From Devosia beringensis (GTDB lineage: Bacteria > Pseudomonadota > Alphaproteobacteria > Rhizobiales > Devosiaceae): a DNA stretch of 64,000 nt. Positions 1-9,614 of this stretch are shown in pieces. Both the position numbers and the translations under genes were made by a program. Position 1 is the stretch's first letter, and every line of letters starts with the position of its first letter. The stretch lies in NCBI RefSeq assembly GCF_014926585.1, contig NZ_CP045422.1, positions 3,130,001 through 3,194,000 of the forward strand. Direction: 5' to 3'. Under the pieces are notes generated by a model. That model worked only from the letters and a program-made list of their open reading frames with translations, was not told the DNA's origin and ran no database searches.

Positions 1-117
1 CCCACGCGTGAGGCGCTTAGTGAAAACCGGCTGCCCGAAGTGGCCATTTTCTACCAGCCCACCGGCACGACCGAAGTGCCCGTCGGCACCCGCCCCTTCC
101 TTCGCCGCGCCTCCTGA
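1..117 (+). CDS. C-terminal end of an unidentified protein (partial)
   Basis: An open frame runs from the first base of the window to a TGA at 115-117, giving 38 residues that end in PFLRRAS. It is entered already open, so the gene begins upstream of the window. The tail contains the stretch NRLPEVAIFYQPTG, which I cannot assign to a family. It lies 92 bases upstream of the ferredoxin reductase gene on the same strand. That it is coding is an inference from the open frame and the lack of any better feature here. Confidence 0.4.
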   Translation, partial: PTREALSENRLPEVAIFYQPTGTTEVPVGTRPFLRRAS

Positions 118-173
118 TATAGGGGAAGCGCGAGGCTTTCCCGAGCTTGCGCCCGTCGCATTTTCCGCAATGA

Positions 174-1234
<1,061 letters not shown>

Positions 1235-1235
<1 letters not shown>

Positions 1236-1555
1236 TGAAGATCCTGGTAACCGATCAGGCGGGGGACGAGCACGAGCTCGAAGGGCTTGACGGCTGGCGG
1301 ACCATGGAAGTGATCCGCGACTGGGGCCTCAACATCAAGGCGGAATGCGGTGGCGCCTGTTCCTGCGCCACCTGCCACGTCTATGTCGAGGATGGCTGGT
1401 TCGACAAACTGCCGCCGCCCAGCGACGATGAAGAAGACCTGCTCTATTCGACGCTCGACAAGAAGCCCAATTCCCGCCTCAGCTGCCAGATCCTGCTGTC
1501 CGAGGATCTGGACGGCATGAGAGTCACCCTGGCCCCGAGTTCGGCCAAGGAGTGA
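1235..1555 (+). CDS. 2Fe-2S ferredoxin, adrenodoxin type
   Basis: A 106-residue ferredoxin. The cluster ligands follow the classical pattern: C39, C45 and C48 within ECGGACSCATC, and a fourth cysteine (C84) in RLSCQI. The length and the acidic central loop (DDEEDLL) match the vertebrate adrenodoxin/bacterial FdxB-like group that serves hydroxylases or iron-sulfur assembly. It starts inside the stop codon of the reductase gene (TGATG), so the pair probably forms one electron-transfer module reductase to ferredoxin. No P450 or isc gene is adjacent, so the final acceptor is unknown. Confidence 0.9.
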
Positions 1556-1567
1556 CCGCTTTTTTGC

Positions 1568-1594
1568 TTGATGACAAATTGTCGCAGGTATAAA
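1568..1594 (+). promoter_or_regulatory. Possible promoter of the DUF2269 gene
   Basis: A TATAAA at 1589-1594 lies 15 bases after TTGATG (1568-1573). A short palindrome, GACAAATTGTC (1573-1583), sits between them where an operator could lie. The spacing is shorter than the ideal 17 bases, so this is a weak prediction. Confidence 0.3.
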
Positions 1595-1651
1595 AGCTGC
1601 GCCCAACTTCGCTCGCGCCATTGCGGCTGAGTGTTTTGCTTGGGGGTTGCT

Positions 1652-2203
1652 ATGGACTTCTACCTGATCATCAAATTGCTGCATGTATTGACGGCGACCG
1701 TCTGGGTCGGTGGCGGCTTTGTCTTCATGGTCGCAGCGGAAGTGGCGCAGCGGGCGCCGGGCCCGGTCTATGGCGGGTTTTCCGCCGTTGGCGCCCGGCT
1801 GGGCAATTTGGTGTTCGTGCCCGCCGCGATGCTGACGCTGCTGCTCGGCATCGTGCTGACGATCATGTCATGGAGCTTTGGCGATCTGTGGATTCTGCTG
1901 GCGCTGGTGGGCATTGCGGTCAGCATCGGCCTTGGCTTGATTGTCATCAAGCCGGGCTCTGACAAGATTGCCGAACTGGCACAGAGTGAAGGCCCCGACA
2001 GCCCGCGTGTTCGCGACATGAGCGCTGCCCTGTTGCACAGGGGGCGTTTTGATCTTGTCCTGATGGCCGTGATCATCGCCGACATGGTGTTCAAGCCCGG
2101 CTATGGCGACGTGGTGATCCTGTCGATCATGGGGGCCGTGCTGGCGGCGGGAGCGGTCGCATTTCTGGTGGTCAAGCCGCAGCCTGCCGCAGTTGCAGCC
2201 TGA
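1652..2203 (+). CDS. DUF2269-type integral membrane protein
   Basis: A 183-residue protein with four or five hydrophobic helices (approximately residues 5-27, 45-65, 70-95, 130-150 and 155-178). It begins MDFYLIIKLLHVLTATVWVG, the N-terminal signature of the DUF2269 (COG5528) group of predicted inner-membrane proteins, distantly like CopD. The HVLTATVWVGGG segment with its histidine recalls haem- or copper-binding four-helix membrane proteins, but no function is established. The start at 1652 is preferred over 1631 because MDFYL begins directly before the first helix. It stands alone between the ferredoxin and EAL genes. Confidence 0.7.
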   Translation: MDFYLIIKLLHVLTATVWVGGGFVFMVAAEVAQRAPGPVYGGFSAVGARLGNLVFVPAAMLTLLLGIVLTIMSWSFGDLWILLALVGIAVSIGLGLIVIKPGSDKIAELAQSEGPDSPRVRDMSAALLHRGRFDLVLMAVIIADMVFKPGYGDVVILSIMGAVLAAGAVAFLVVKPQPAAVAA

Positions 2204-2347
2204 CGGTCAGGCCGCGCGAAGAGTACTGCATGGTTCCAGGCAGCTCATTGTGCGGCTTTGTACGGCCTATGATAGACGGTTTATTAGAAGTCGTTCGGCA
2301 AGATGGCGTCAGCGTCAGAACCATCATGATTGCTACCAGGATTTGGA

Positions 2348-3118
2348 ATGACGACACCGACCAGCTGCGAAGGCTGCCGCAATACCGATGCGAGCAGCTT
2401 TGCCATCCCCTTCACCATGGCTTTCCAGCCTATCATTGACGTTTCGGCCGGCGCGATCTGGGGATATGAAGCCTTGGTGCGCGGCACCGGAGGCGAGGGG
2501 GCTTTGCAGGTGCTCAGCCAGGTCACCGACCAGAACCGCTATGCCTTCGATCAGGCGTGCCGGGTCAAGGCGATCGAACTGGCCGGCAGGGCCATTGGCG
2601 ATCAGCACACCAAGCTCAGCATCAACTTCATGCCCAATGCCGTCTACGAGCCCTCGGCCTGTATCCGCGCCACTCTGGCAGCAGCGGCGCGCACGCAGTT
2701 CGATACCAACCGGCTGATGTTTGAATTCACTGAAAACGAGCACATTGCCGACGCGGCGCACGTCAATCACATCGTCGCGGAATATCGGCGGATGGGCTTT
2801 ACCACCGCCATCGACGATTTCGGCGCGGGCTATGCCGGGCTGTCGCTGCTGGCGCGGTTTCAGACCGATCTGATCAAGATCGATATGGAGCTGGTGCGCG
2901 ATATCGACGGATCCAAGGTCAAGCAGGCCATCGTGCGAGCCCTGGCGGGGCTGGCCAGCGAACTGGGCATTACGCTGCTCGCCGAAGGGGTGGAAACAGC
3001 GGCCGAACTGAACGTCCTGCGGAACCTCGGCATTGCCCTGTTTCAGGGCTATTATTTCGCCAAGCCCAGGCTTGAAGGGTTCACCACCAGCAGCGAGCTG
3101 ATCCACAAGGCGGCCTGA
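2348..3118 (+). CDS. EAL-domain cyclic-di-GMP phosphodiesterase
   Basis: A 256-residue protein that is almost only an EAL domain. Visible motifs in order are YEALVRG (the EAL signature), NFMPNAV, FEFTENE, the metal-binding DDFGAGYAGL, DLIKIDMELV, AEGVET and QGYYFAKP. The catalytic set looks complete, so it should hydrolyse c-di-GMP to pGpG in the cytosol. A short N-terminal segment contains a CxxC-like pair (SCEGCRN), which might bind metal or sense redox state; there is no PAS, GGDEF or membrane segment. The start at 2348 follows an AGGA about six bases upstream. c-di-GMP turnover would suit the flagellar and curli genes nearby, although no direct link is shown. Confidence 0.88.
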   Translation: MTTPTSCEGCRNTDASSFAIPFTMAFQPIIDVSAGAIWGYEALVRGTGGEGALQVLSQVTDQNRYAFDQACRVKAIELAGRAIGDQHTKLSINFMPNAVYEPSACIRATLAAAARTQFDTNRLMFEFTENEHIADAAHVNHIVAEYRRMGFTTAIDDFGAGYAGLSLLARFQTDLIKIDMELVRDIDGSKVKQAIVRALAGLASELGITLLAEGVETAAELNVLRNLGIALFQGYYFAKPRLEGFTTSSELIHKAA

Positions 3119-3136
3119 CTCACCTGACAGCTGCGC

Positions 3137-4147
3137 CTACTTGGCCGCGTCACCAGCCAGCTTGGTCAATTCCGGGATGAAGTCCCGGACCATGGGCTGC
3201 GGTTGCGTTTCAAAAGGCAGGGGGCGGACCACCCGGATGGCGGCGATGCCGACGCGGACGGTCATTAGCCCGTTGACCACGCCCTCGCCCAGCCGCGCCG
3301 AGAGCTTGGCGGCGAGGCCCTGGCCGACGAGCTGTTCAACCAGGCCATCGGTGAGCACCAAGCCACCGGTGACGGCCAGATGCGCCAGCACCGCGCCGGT
3401 AAGCCGCCAGAAGCCAAAAAAACCCGGCCGAGCGCCATAAAGGGCGGCAATGGCGCCGGCGAGGCGGACGCTCTCATAGATGACAAAGGCAATATCGACC
3501 AAAGCGCGCGGCGACACGGCGGTGACCAAGGCGACGCGGCGCGCCGAGGCGGCGGTGAGCGCCTTGGCCCGGGCATCGAGCGGCGCCATCAGGGTGCGCT
3601 CGGCCATGGCGATGATTTCGGTACCGTCAAACAGATGCGGCAGGTGATCGGCAACGGTCTGGCGGGCGCGGGCCTGCTCGGGATGGTCGGCATAGATGGC
3701 AGAGAGCCGGTCCGTGACCTGGGTGGCCTTGCTCTGATCGTTGTCGGCGGTCGCCAGAGCCGCATCGCTACGCAGGGCATCCAAGACGCGCAGGCGGCGC
3801 AGGGCGAAGGCTTCGCGCGCCGCCAGCACCAGCACTGCCAGCAGAAAGATGCCCAGCACGCCCAGGCCGAGCCAGCCCAGCGCTTCATTGGCGGCAAAGA
3901 GGTCGCGGATCAGGCGGTCAGCGGCCAAGCCAAGGCCGGCCGAAACCAGGATGCCGCCGGTGGTCCAGACGAGGCGTCCGAGCCAGCCCATACGTTTGGG
4001 CAGGGGCGCTACCAGCGTTTCGTCATCGACCGTATCGAAGGGGTTGTCGCTGAGTTCGACGGCGGCGGGGGCAAAGGCGCGGGGCGCCCGGATGAGCGCA
4101 TCGGTCTCGGCAGTGATGGCGGTGGGTCGAGCGGCCGGACGTTTCAT
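3137..4147 (-). CDS. YcjF-like inner-membrane protein (TIGR01620/DUF697)
   Basis: A 336-residue membrane protein of the YcjF/TIGR01620 family. A polar N terminus of about 50 residues is followed by two adjacent hydrophobic segments (near 55-75 and 88-112), a soluble helical middle, and further hydrophobic stretches in the C-terminal half (for example VLAHLAVTGGLVLTDGLV). It overlaps the end of the upstream ycjX-like gene by four bases, the arrangement seen for ycjX-ycjF in many proteobacteria. The molecular role is not known; in Escherichia coli the pair belongs to a stress-induced region. The final residues overlap nothing: the convergent EAL gene stops 18 bases away. Confidence 0.82.
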   Translation of the reverse strand: MKRPAARPTAITAETDALIRAPRAFAPAAVELSDNPFDTVDDETLVAPLPKRMGWLGRLVWTTGGILVSAGLGLAADRLIRDLFAANEALGWLGLGVLGIFLLAVLVLAAREAFALRRLRVLDALRSDAALATADNDQSKATQVTDRLSAIYADHPEQARARQTVADHLPHLFDGTEIIAMAERTLMAPLDARAKALTAASARRVALVTAVSPRALVDIAFVIYESVRLAGAIAALYGARPGFFGFWRLTGAVLAHLAVTGGLVLTDGLVEQLVGQGLAAKLSARLGEGVVNGLMTVRVGIAAIRVVRPLPFETQPQPMVRDFIPELTKLAGDAAK

Positions 4148-5595
4148 GCGAGCCAGTCTCCCACCAGATAATCTAGTGCCCGGTCGAAGCGGATATGGGG
4201 CAGCACGATATCGCCGCTGGCATTGCGATCGAGCTTTTGCGGCGGGGCAAATCGCAGGAAGTTCAGCGCCACCGGGTTGCCGTCCTCAAACAGTGAATCG
4301 GGGCGATCGGGCAAGTCCCCGGGAAACAAGGCAATTTCGGTCTTGCCGTCATAGCTGGTGCCATCGAGGCTCTCGCCCTGTAGCGGCGTGCCGATAATGG
4401 TGTTGAGCGTCTGCCCGCCTTCGGAAATCGTGCCTTCCTGCGTGGCGCGAATGCCGGCCAGGGCGATCGAACGCGTCTCGGTGCCGGCAAAGCGGGCGCG
4501 CTTGCTGGCATTGGCCACCAGCCGGTTGAGGATGGTTTCGAGGCGGTCGTGACTGCTGTGGTGCACGTGGTCCGCCTTGGTCGCCGCGAACAGGATCCGG
4601 TCGATGCGGCGGGCGAAGGGGCGAAGCAGCGGGTTGGTCTCGCCCTGGCGGAAACAGGCCAGCACCGAAGTCAGCGCGGTTTCGAGATCGGCCACGGCGG
4701 CCGGACCGGCATTGAGTGCCCGCAGCGTGTCCACCAGCACGATCTGGCGATCGAGCCGGGCGAAGTGATCGCGGAAGAAGGGGCGCACGACCTGTGCCTT
4801 GTAGGCCTCGAAGCGGTGTTCGAGCATGGCGTAGAGGCTGCCGCTGCGGACCGGTTGGGCCGGCGCGGTAAGTGGCGCGAAGGTCAGTGCCGGCGATCCT
4901 TCAAGGTCGCCGGGCAGGAGGAACCGGCCGGGGGGCAGGGTGGAAAGGGCGCCATGTTCGCGGCTGCGCCGCAGATAGTCGGTAAAGGCGGCGGCCAGGC
5001 GCTCGGCATCGGGGTCACTGGCGTCCTTGCGCGGATCGACGGCGGCGAGTTCGGCCAGGAACGGCGCCGCCTCCTTGCCCGAACCCGGCCGGCGGGCGCG
5101 CTCGAGGGCTTCGGCGCTCCAGTCGGCAAAGCTCATGCCCAGCAAAGGCAGGTCAAGCAGCCATTCGCCGGGATAATCGACGATGTCGAGGTTGAGGGTC
5201 GAAGGCCCCCGCAGGCCGGCATACCAGTGCCTCGACTGGAATTTCAGGACAATGCGCAGTTGGGAGATGCGGCGCGTCCCCTCGGGCCAGACGGGGTGCT
5301 TGCCGGTCAGGGACTCCAGATGCTGCTCATAGGCAAAACGGGGAATGGTCGCGTCGGGATAGTCGGCCAGCCGGGCGCCGATGAAGCGGCCTTCGGCCAT
5401 GGCGGCAAAGCCGGGCATGCGGCCGCCGGTGAGCAGATTGTGCACCAAGGCGGTGATGAAGATGGTCTTGCCGGCGCGGCTCAGCCCGGTGACGCCGAGG
5501 CGCAAAGTGGGCGTAAAGGCGCCGGTTGCGGCATCGGCCAGATTGGAGAGGGCAATGCCCAGTTCATCGGCGATGGTGGTTGGCGGTTGCGGCAC
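4144..5595 (-). CDS. YcjX-like P-loop NTPase
   Basis: A 483-residue protein of the YcjX (DUF463) family of GTPase-like proteins. The Walker A motif GLSRAGKT is at residues 37-44, followed by an extended helix-rich region; LNLDIVDYPGEWLLDLP supplies the DxPG-type switch sequence, and VDTLRALN and FAATKADHVH supply later nucleotide-binding elements (the latter resembling a TKAD base-specificity motif). It starts an operon with the YcjF-like membrane protein (ATG/TGA overlap of four bases). The biological role is undefined. Confidence 0.85.
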   Translation of the reverse strand: MPQPPTTIADELGIALSNLADAATGAFTPTLRLGVTGLSRAGKTIFITALVHNLLTGGRMPGFAAMAEGRFIGARLADYPDATIPRFAYEQHLESLTGKHPVWPEGTRRISQLRIVLKFQSRHWYAGLRGPSTLNLDIVDYPGEWLLDLPLLGMSFADWSAEALERARRPGSGKEAAPFLAELAAVDPRKDASDPDAERLAAAFTDYLRRSREHGALSTLPPGRFLLPGDLEGSPALTFAPLTAPAQPVRSGSLYAMLEHRFEAYKAQVVRPFFRDHFARLDRQIVLVDTLRALNAGPAAVADLETALTSVLACFRQGETNPLLRPFARRIDRILFAATKADHVHHSSHDRLETILNRLVANASKRARFAGTETRSIALAGIRATQEGTISEGGQTLNTIIGTPLQGESLDGTSYDGKTEIALFPGDLPDRPDSLFEDGNPVALNFLRFAPPQKLDRNASGDIVLPHIRFDRALDYLVGDWLA

Positions 5596-5648
5596 GCAGG
5601 GCTCTCCCGGAGAACCCGCAAGATAGGGATTTGTGCAGAAGGTTCAAT

Positions 5649-5672
5649 GGGCCCCGCGCTCTGGCGGGGCCC
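5649..5672 (-). terminator. Hairpin downstream of metA
   Basis: A nine-base-pair GC-rich stem, GGGCCCCGC/GCGGGGCCC, with a six-base loop, lies eight bases after the metA stop codon on the minus strand. The following U-tract is poor, so termination may be partial. Confidence 0.55.
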
Positions 5673-5680
5673 GGTGTCCA

Positions 5681-6601
5681 CTATTCTGCCTTGGTGCCGA
5701 TCTCGGCCATGTCATAGGGCGTGGTCTGGTAGATCTGGTTGATCCAGTTCTGGAACAGCAGATGGGCATGGCTGCGCCAGCGGTTTTCCGGCGTGGCGGT
5801 CGTATCTCCATCGGGAAACAGATTGGCGGGTGTCGCGGTATCAAGGCCCGCCTTGACGTCGCGCTCATATTCATCGACGAGCGAACGATTGTCATATTCG
5901 AGATGGTTGAGCATGTGGATGGCGCGGTGTTTGGGATCGTCCACCATGCAGATGCCGAAATCGGTATTGTCGATGAGGATTTCCAGATCCGGCCCAAGCG
6001 AGGTGCGGTCGATATCGTTGATGCGCGATACCGGGATCATCGGGCTGTCGGAGAAGCCGCGCAGAAAAGGCGAGCGGTCGCCCGTCAGCTGATGCCGGAA
6101 CACGCCAAAGGCCTTTTGCGGCATGCGATAACGCCGGGCGCCGTGGAAATGGTGCAAGGCCGCCTGGGCGCCCCAGCAGATGAACATGGTGTGGTGCACA
6201 TGAGTCTGCGTCCAGTTCATGATCTCGACCATTTCGGGCCAGTATTTGATTTCCTCGAACGGGATATGGGCGATCGGCGCGCCGGTGACGATGAAGCCGT
6301 CGAACTTGCGGCTGCGCACCTCTTCCCAGGTGCTATAGAAGGAGTTGAGGTAGTCCTCGGAGGTGTTCTTGGACTGGTGATCGGTTACCCGCACCAGCGT
6401 CAGATCAACCTGCAGCGGGGTGGCGCCGATCAGCCGGGCGAACTGGGTTTCGGTCCGCTCCTTGTTGGGCATCAGGTTGAGCAGGCCGATTTCGAGCGGG
6501 CGGATGTCCTGGCGCGCGGCGCGCGTGGAATCCATCACATTGACGCCCTCGTCCTCGAGGGTTTTGCGGGCAGGCAGGTTGTCGGGAATTCGGATAGGCA
6601 T
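5681..6601 (-). CDS. metA: Homoserine O-acyltransferase MetA
   Basis: A 306-residue MetA that acylates homoserine at the first dedicated step of methionine synthesis. The catalytic cysteine is C142 in FICWGAQAALHH, with the conserved KNTSEDYL and the later FRHQL and EYD blocks of the family. The start at 6601 gives the canonical MPIRIPDNLPA N terminus; the longer reading frame adds 13 unrelated residues. Position 111, which in characterised enzymes is Glu (acetyl-CoA users) or Gly (succinyl-CoA users), is Ala here (TGAPIAH), so the acyl donor cannot be read from the sequence. The rest of that loop (HIPFEEIKYW) looks like the acetyl type. I saw no SAM-II riboswitch-like sequence in the 67 bases upstream. 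Confidence 0.92.
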   Translation of the reverse strand: MPIRIPDNLPARKTLEDEGVNVMDSTRAARQDIRPLEIGLLNLMPNKERTETQFARLIGATPLQVDLTLVRVTDHQSKNTSEDYLNSFYSTWEEVRSRKFDGFIVTGAPIAHIPFEEIKYWPEMVEIMNWTQTHVHHTMFICWGAQAALHHFHGARRYRMPQKAFGVFRHQLTGDRSPFLRGFSDSPMIPVSRINDIDRTSLGPDLEILIDNTDFGICMVDDPKHRAIHMLNHLEYDNRSLVDEYERDVKAGLDTATPANLFPDGDTTATPENRWRSHAHLLFQNWINQIYQTTPYDMAEIGTKAE

Positions 6602-6645
6602 GGCAGCCTCTTGGATGGCGATAATGACGAAGCTATTCAAGCAGT

Positions 6646-6669
6646 GCGCGTCTCCCCCAGGGGACGCGC
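6646..6669 (-). terminator. Hairpin after the P-loop ATPase gene
   Basis: GCGCGTC and GACGCGC arms with extra C/G pairs inside form a strong hairpin that begins at the stop codon of the ATPase gene and lies before metA. There is no clear U-run. It may reduce read-through into metA. Confidence 0.4.
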
Positions 6670-7535
6670 TAGCGCATTCGCTGCTCGATCGCTGCCGCCA
6701 TCAGGTCGATGAATTCGTCGCCGTCGCGGACCAGGGCCAGATCCGACGCTTCCACGACATAGCCGAAATTGTCGGCCAGCGCCTGGTAGCGCGGCAGCCG
6801 GTCATGCAGCAGGGCCTCAAAGCCCCAGGCGCCGAAGCCCGCCGGATCGACATCGTTGTCGTCGTGAATGCCGTGGATCAATTTGTACTCGGCCCATTTC
6901 TCGATGAGAAACCGGGGCGGATAGTACATGGGCTTGGGGCTTTTCTTGTAGCGGCGGATCAGTTCGGCCGCATCCTTGCCGGTGCCGCGGATATAGAGCA
7001 TGGCGGTTGAGGCCGCGAGCGTGCTGATCACCGGATCGTCCGGATTGGCCGGGTCGACCACCTCAATCAGCGAGCCGCCGGTATCGGCGATGAAATTGTC
7101 ATAGCCATAGAGCTGTTTGGCACGTTCGATGAAGTGCGACACATCCTGCAGGGCCGCAATTTCGGCGATGCGATGCTGCTCCTGGCGGCGCTGATACTCG
7201 ACCAGCGGCAGGCCGTGCTTGTCCGGGTCGCCGGGCGTGCCGAGATAGCTCGACAGCGGATCGAGGTTCTCGAAGGTCAGGTTCGACGAGATATAGATCG
7301 AGTCCGAGCGCAGCAGTTCGGCCAGGAACGGCACCTTCATGGCTTCGCGCTTGAAGTTGTCGACGATGGCTTCACCCATATAGCGCGTGCCGATGCGGTA
7401 ATCGGCCGAATAGTGAAACCAGTTCGAGGCCCGCAGCATGGCCGACAGGCGCGTCTTGCCGACGCCCGCCATGCCAAACACCGTCACGGCGCGGCGGGGT
7501 GACTTGATGAACTCGTCGGCGGATTGAAACAGCAT
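6669..7535 (-). CDS. Uncharacterised P-loop ATPase
   Basis: A 288-residue protein with a clear Walker A motif, GMAGVGKT, at residues 21-28 directly after a short beta strand (RAVTVF). Other notable segments are HYSADYRIGTRYMGEAIVD, which looks like a conserved substrate or lid region, and FIADTGGSLIEV, a likely Walker B-like strand. It has no membrane segment or signal. I recognise it only as a conserved alphaproteobacterial ATPase/kinase-like protein of unknown role. It is 67 bases upstream of metA on the same strand, separated by a hairpin, so co-transcription is possible but not proven. Confidence 0.65.
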   Translation of the reverse strand: MLFQSADEFIKSPRRAVTVFGMAGVGKTRLSAMLRASNWFHYSADYRIGTRYMGEAIVDNFKREAMKVPFLAELLRSDSIYISSNLTFENLDPLSSYLGTPGDPDKHGLPLVEYQRRQEQHRIAEIAALQDVSHFIERAKQLYGYDNFIADTGGSLIEVVDPANPDDPVISTLAASTAMLYIRGTGKDAAELIRRYKKSPKPMYYPPRFLIEKWAEYKLIHGIHDDNDVDPAGFGAWGFEALLHDRLPRYQALADNFGYVVEASDLALVRDGDEFIDLMAAAIEQRMR

Positions 7536-7695
7536 AAAAAGCCCCTGGCGTCAGGCCTTTCCCAATAAGGCAACGGCCCCGTGTTCACAAGCGGGCGGCA
7601 ATTTCTGCCGCCATGTCGGACTCTTTTGCCTGTTGCAGTGGGCGCGCCGTCGGTTCGGCGTCAGATTATCCAACACAATCAAGGGGCAACGCGGT

Positions 7696-7711
7696 TGGCA
7701 CTGTACTTGCA
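7696..7711 (+). promoter_or_regulatory. Sigma-54 promoter of the flgE operon
   Basis: TGGCACTGTACTTGCA matches the sigma-54 consensus TGGCAC-N5-TTGCA at every defined position, with the -24 GG and -12 GC correctly spaced. It lies about 54 bases upstream of flgE. Hook genes of Caulobacter are class III sigma-54 genes driven by FlbD, so the assignment fits. Confidence 0.85.
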
Positions 7712-7764
7712 GTTATACGGTGGACCAGGCGCAACCAGGCGCAAAAAGTTTTCGGGAGTGATTG

Positions 7765-9546
7765 ATGGGTATCTATGGCGCGCTTTCCAGTGCGGTGACG
7801 GGTCTGCGGGCCCAGGCGCATGCGCTGGAAAACATCTCGGGCAACATCGCGAACTCGCAGACAACGGGTTACAAGCGCATCGAAACCGATTTCATCGACC
7901 TGATCCCCGATGCGCCGATCAAGCGACAGGTGCCCGGCGCCGTGCTGGCGCAGTCGCGCGGTACCAATGATATCCAGGGCGATATCAAGACGGTGTCGAA
8001 CGAAACCTTCATCGCACTGAATTCGAGCGGCTTCTTTGTGGTTGAGCCCAAGGTCGGCCAGTCCGACGGCAATTCGGTGTTTGCCGGCACCAATTTCTAT
8101 ACCCGCCGCGGCGACTTCGAAATCGACAAGGACGGTATGCTCGTCAACGGCGCCGGCTATTACCTCAAGGGTCTGCCGATCGACACGACGACGGGCAATA
8201 TTTCTGGTTCGGTGCCTGAAGTTATCCGTTTGTCCAACGCTTTCCTGCCAGCACAGAACACGCAGCGCATTGCCTATCAGGCCAACCTGCCACAGTTGCC
8301 CAAGACGACCAATTACAACGCCACCGTCTATAACAGCGAATTGCTCGAGCCAAACAGCTATGCCGGCTATGCCGGTGGTTCGGTCACCTCGGTGATGAAT
8401 GGCACGGTCAACACGCTGACCGATGCCACCACCGCCACCCCGCTGCTGGCGGATGGACAGTTCATGACCCTTGAGGTCAATGGCACCTCGGTTACCTTCG
8501 AGTTCACCACCGACGGCACCGTTGCGACCGGTCGCCAGGCCATCGATATTTCCGGTGCCGCTAACATCGGCACGGTCCGGGCGGAAATGCAGGCAGCGCT
8601 GCGCTCCTCCGGCGGCCCGGCAGCGGCGAGCGCCAATGTGGTGCTCACTGGCTCGCCTGGTGCTCTCAGCATCAATCTGGGAAATGACTACCACGCCCAG
8701 TTCAAGGTGACCGACGGCACGCCCGCGGCCCTGACTGCTCTGGGGTTCACTGATCCCAGCACGTCGATTGCGCCAACGCGGCCAGCCATCACCACGATTG
8801 CCGCCAGCAACGACGCGCTGTTCAAATCCAATTCGGTCGCCGGCGGCGCCATCACCGTCTATGCGGCGAACGGCGCGCCGGCAAACGTGCAGATGCGCTG
8901 GGCCAAGGTCGACAGCGCCGCGGCGGGCGGCAAGGATACCTGGAACCTGTTCTACATGTCCGACAGCAAGGCCACCGGGGCGTCCCCGATGTGGACCAGC
9001 ACCGGCGAAGTCTACACCTTTGGCTCCGACGGCTCCCTTGAGGCGCCGGGAGTGACGAGCAGCACGCTGAGCAACCTGACCATCAATGGCGTGGTCATTG
9101 GCGATGTCGAGCTCAAGCACGAGACCAATGGCGTTTCCCAGTTCGCTGACGTCAACGGCACCGTGAACGTGTCCACGCTCAACCAGAATGGCTATGGCGC
9201 CGGCGAGTTCGTTTCCGTGGCTATCAATGACAGCGGTCGTGTGGTCGCCACCTATTCGAATGGCGAGCGTATCGATATGGCACAGGTGGTGACAGCGCAG
9301 TTCAGCGCCATCAACCAGCTCAAGCGGCTCGATGGCGGCGTATTCTCGTCGACCTCGGAATCCGGTGAAGCCATTCTCGATCTGTCCGGCGAGGGTATCC
9401 TGGGCGGCGCGCTGGAAGCGTCAAACACGGATATTTCCGACGAGTTCACCAAGCTCATCGTGACCCAGCAGGCCTATGCCGCCGGCACCCGCATCGTCAC
9501 CGCGGCTGACAAGATGCTGCAAGAAGCACTGAACATGATCCGCTGA
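7765..9546 (+). CDS. flgE: Flagellar hook protein FlgE
   Basis: A 593-residue hook protein. The N-terminal D0 segment MGIYGALSSAVTGLRAQA continues into NISGNIANSQTTGYK, and the C terminus (DEFTKLIVTQQAYAAGTRIV and KMLQEALNMIR) supplies the other D0 helix. FALNSSGFFVVEP-like and FYTRRGDFEIDKDG blocks are typical of FlgE/F/G. It is longer than the roughly 400-residue enteric FlgE because of inserts in the D1-D2 region, among them a beta module near residues 228-320 (FMTLEVNGTSVTFEF). It polymerises outside the cell to form the hook. The first in-frame TTG at 7762 is passed over because ATG at 7765 follows GGGAG. It heads flgE-flgK-flgL. Confidence 0.95.
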   Translation: MGIYGALSSAVTGLRAQAHALENISGNIANSQTTGYKRIETDFIDLIPDAPIKRQVPGAVLAQSRGTNDIQGDIKTVSNETFIALNSSGFFVVEPKVGQSDGNSVFAGTNFYTRRGDFEIDKDGMLVNGAGYYLKGLPIDTTTGNISGSVPEVIRLSNAFLPAQNTQRIAYQANLPQLPKTTNYNATVYNSELLEPNSYAGYAGGSVTSVMNGTVNTLTDATTATPLLADGQFMTLEVNGTSVTFEFTTDGTVATGRQAIDISGAANIGTVRAEMQAALRSSGGPAAASANVVLTGSPGALSINLGNDYHAQFKVTDGTPAALTALGFTDPSTSIAPTRPAITTIAASNDALFKSNSVAGGAITVYAANGAPANVQMRWAKVDSAAAGGKDTWNLFYMSDSKATGASPMWTSTGEVYTFGSDGSLEAPGVTSSTLSNLTINGVVIGDVELKHETNGVSQFADVNGTVNVSTLNQNGYGAGEFVSVAINDSGRVVATYSNGERIDMAQVVTAQFSAINQLKRLDGGVFSSTSESGEAILDLSGEGILGGALEASNTDISDEFTKLIVTQQAYAAGTRIVTAADKMLQEALNMIR

Positions 9547-9614
9547 GATTAACCTGCCAGTGCGGTTCGGGGCTCTGTGCTCCGGACCCAGTCCCTCTTT
9601 GAGGAGCCCGTGAT

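Noticed and set aside
6602-6668. Possible SAM-II riboswitch upstream of metA
   Set aside because: The 67-base leader holds only a terminator-like hairpin next to the upstream stop codon; I could not find the conserved SAM-II core, and the space is barely sufficient.
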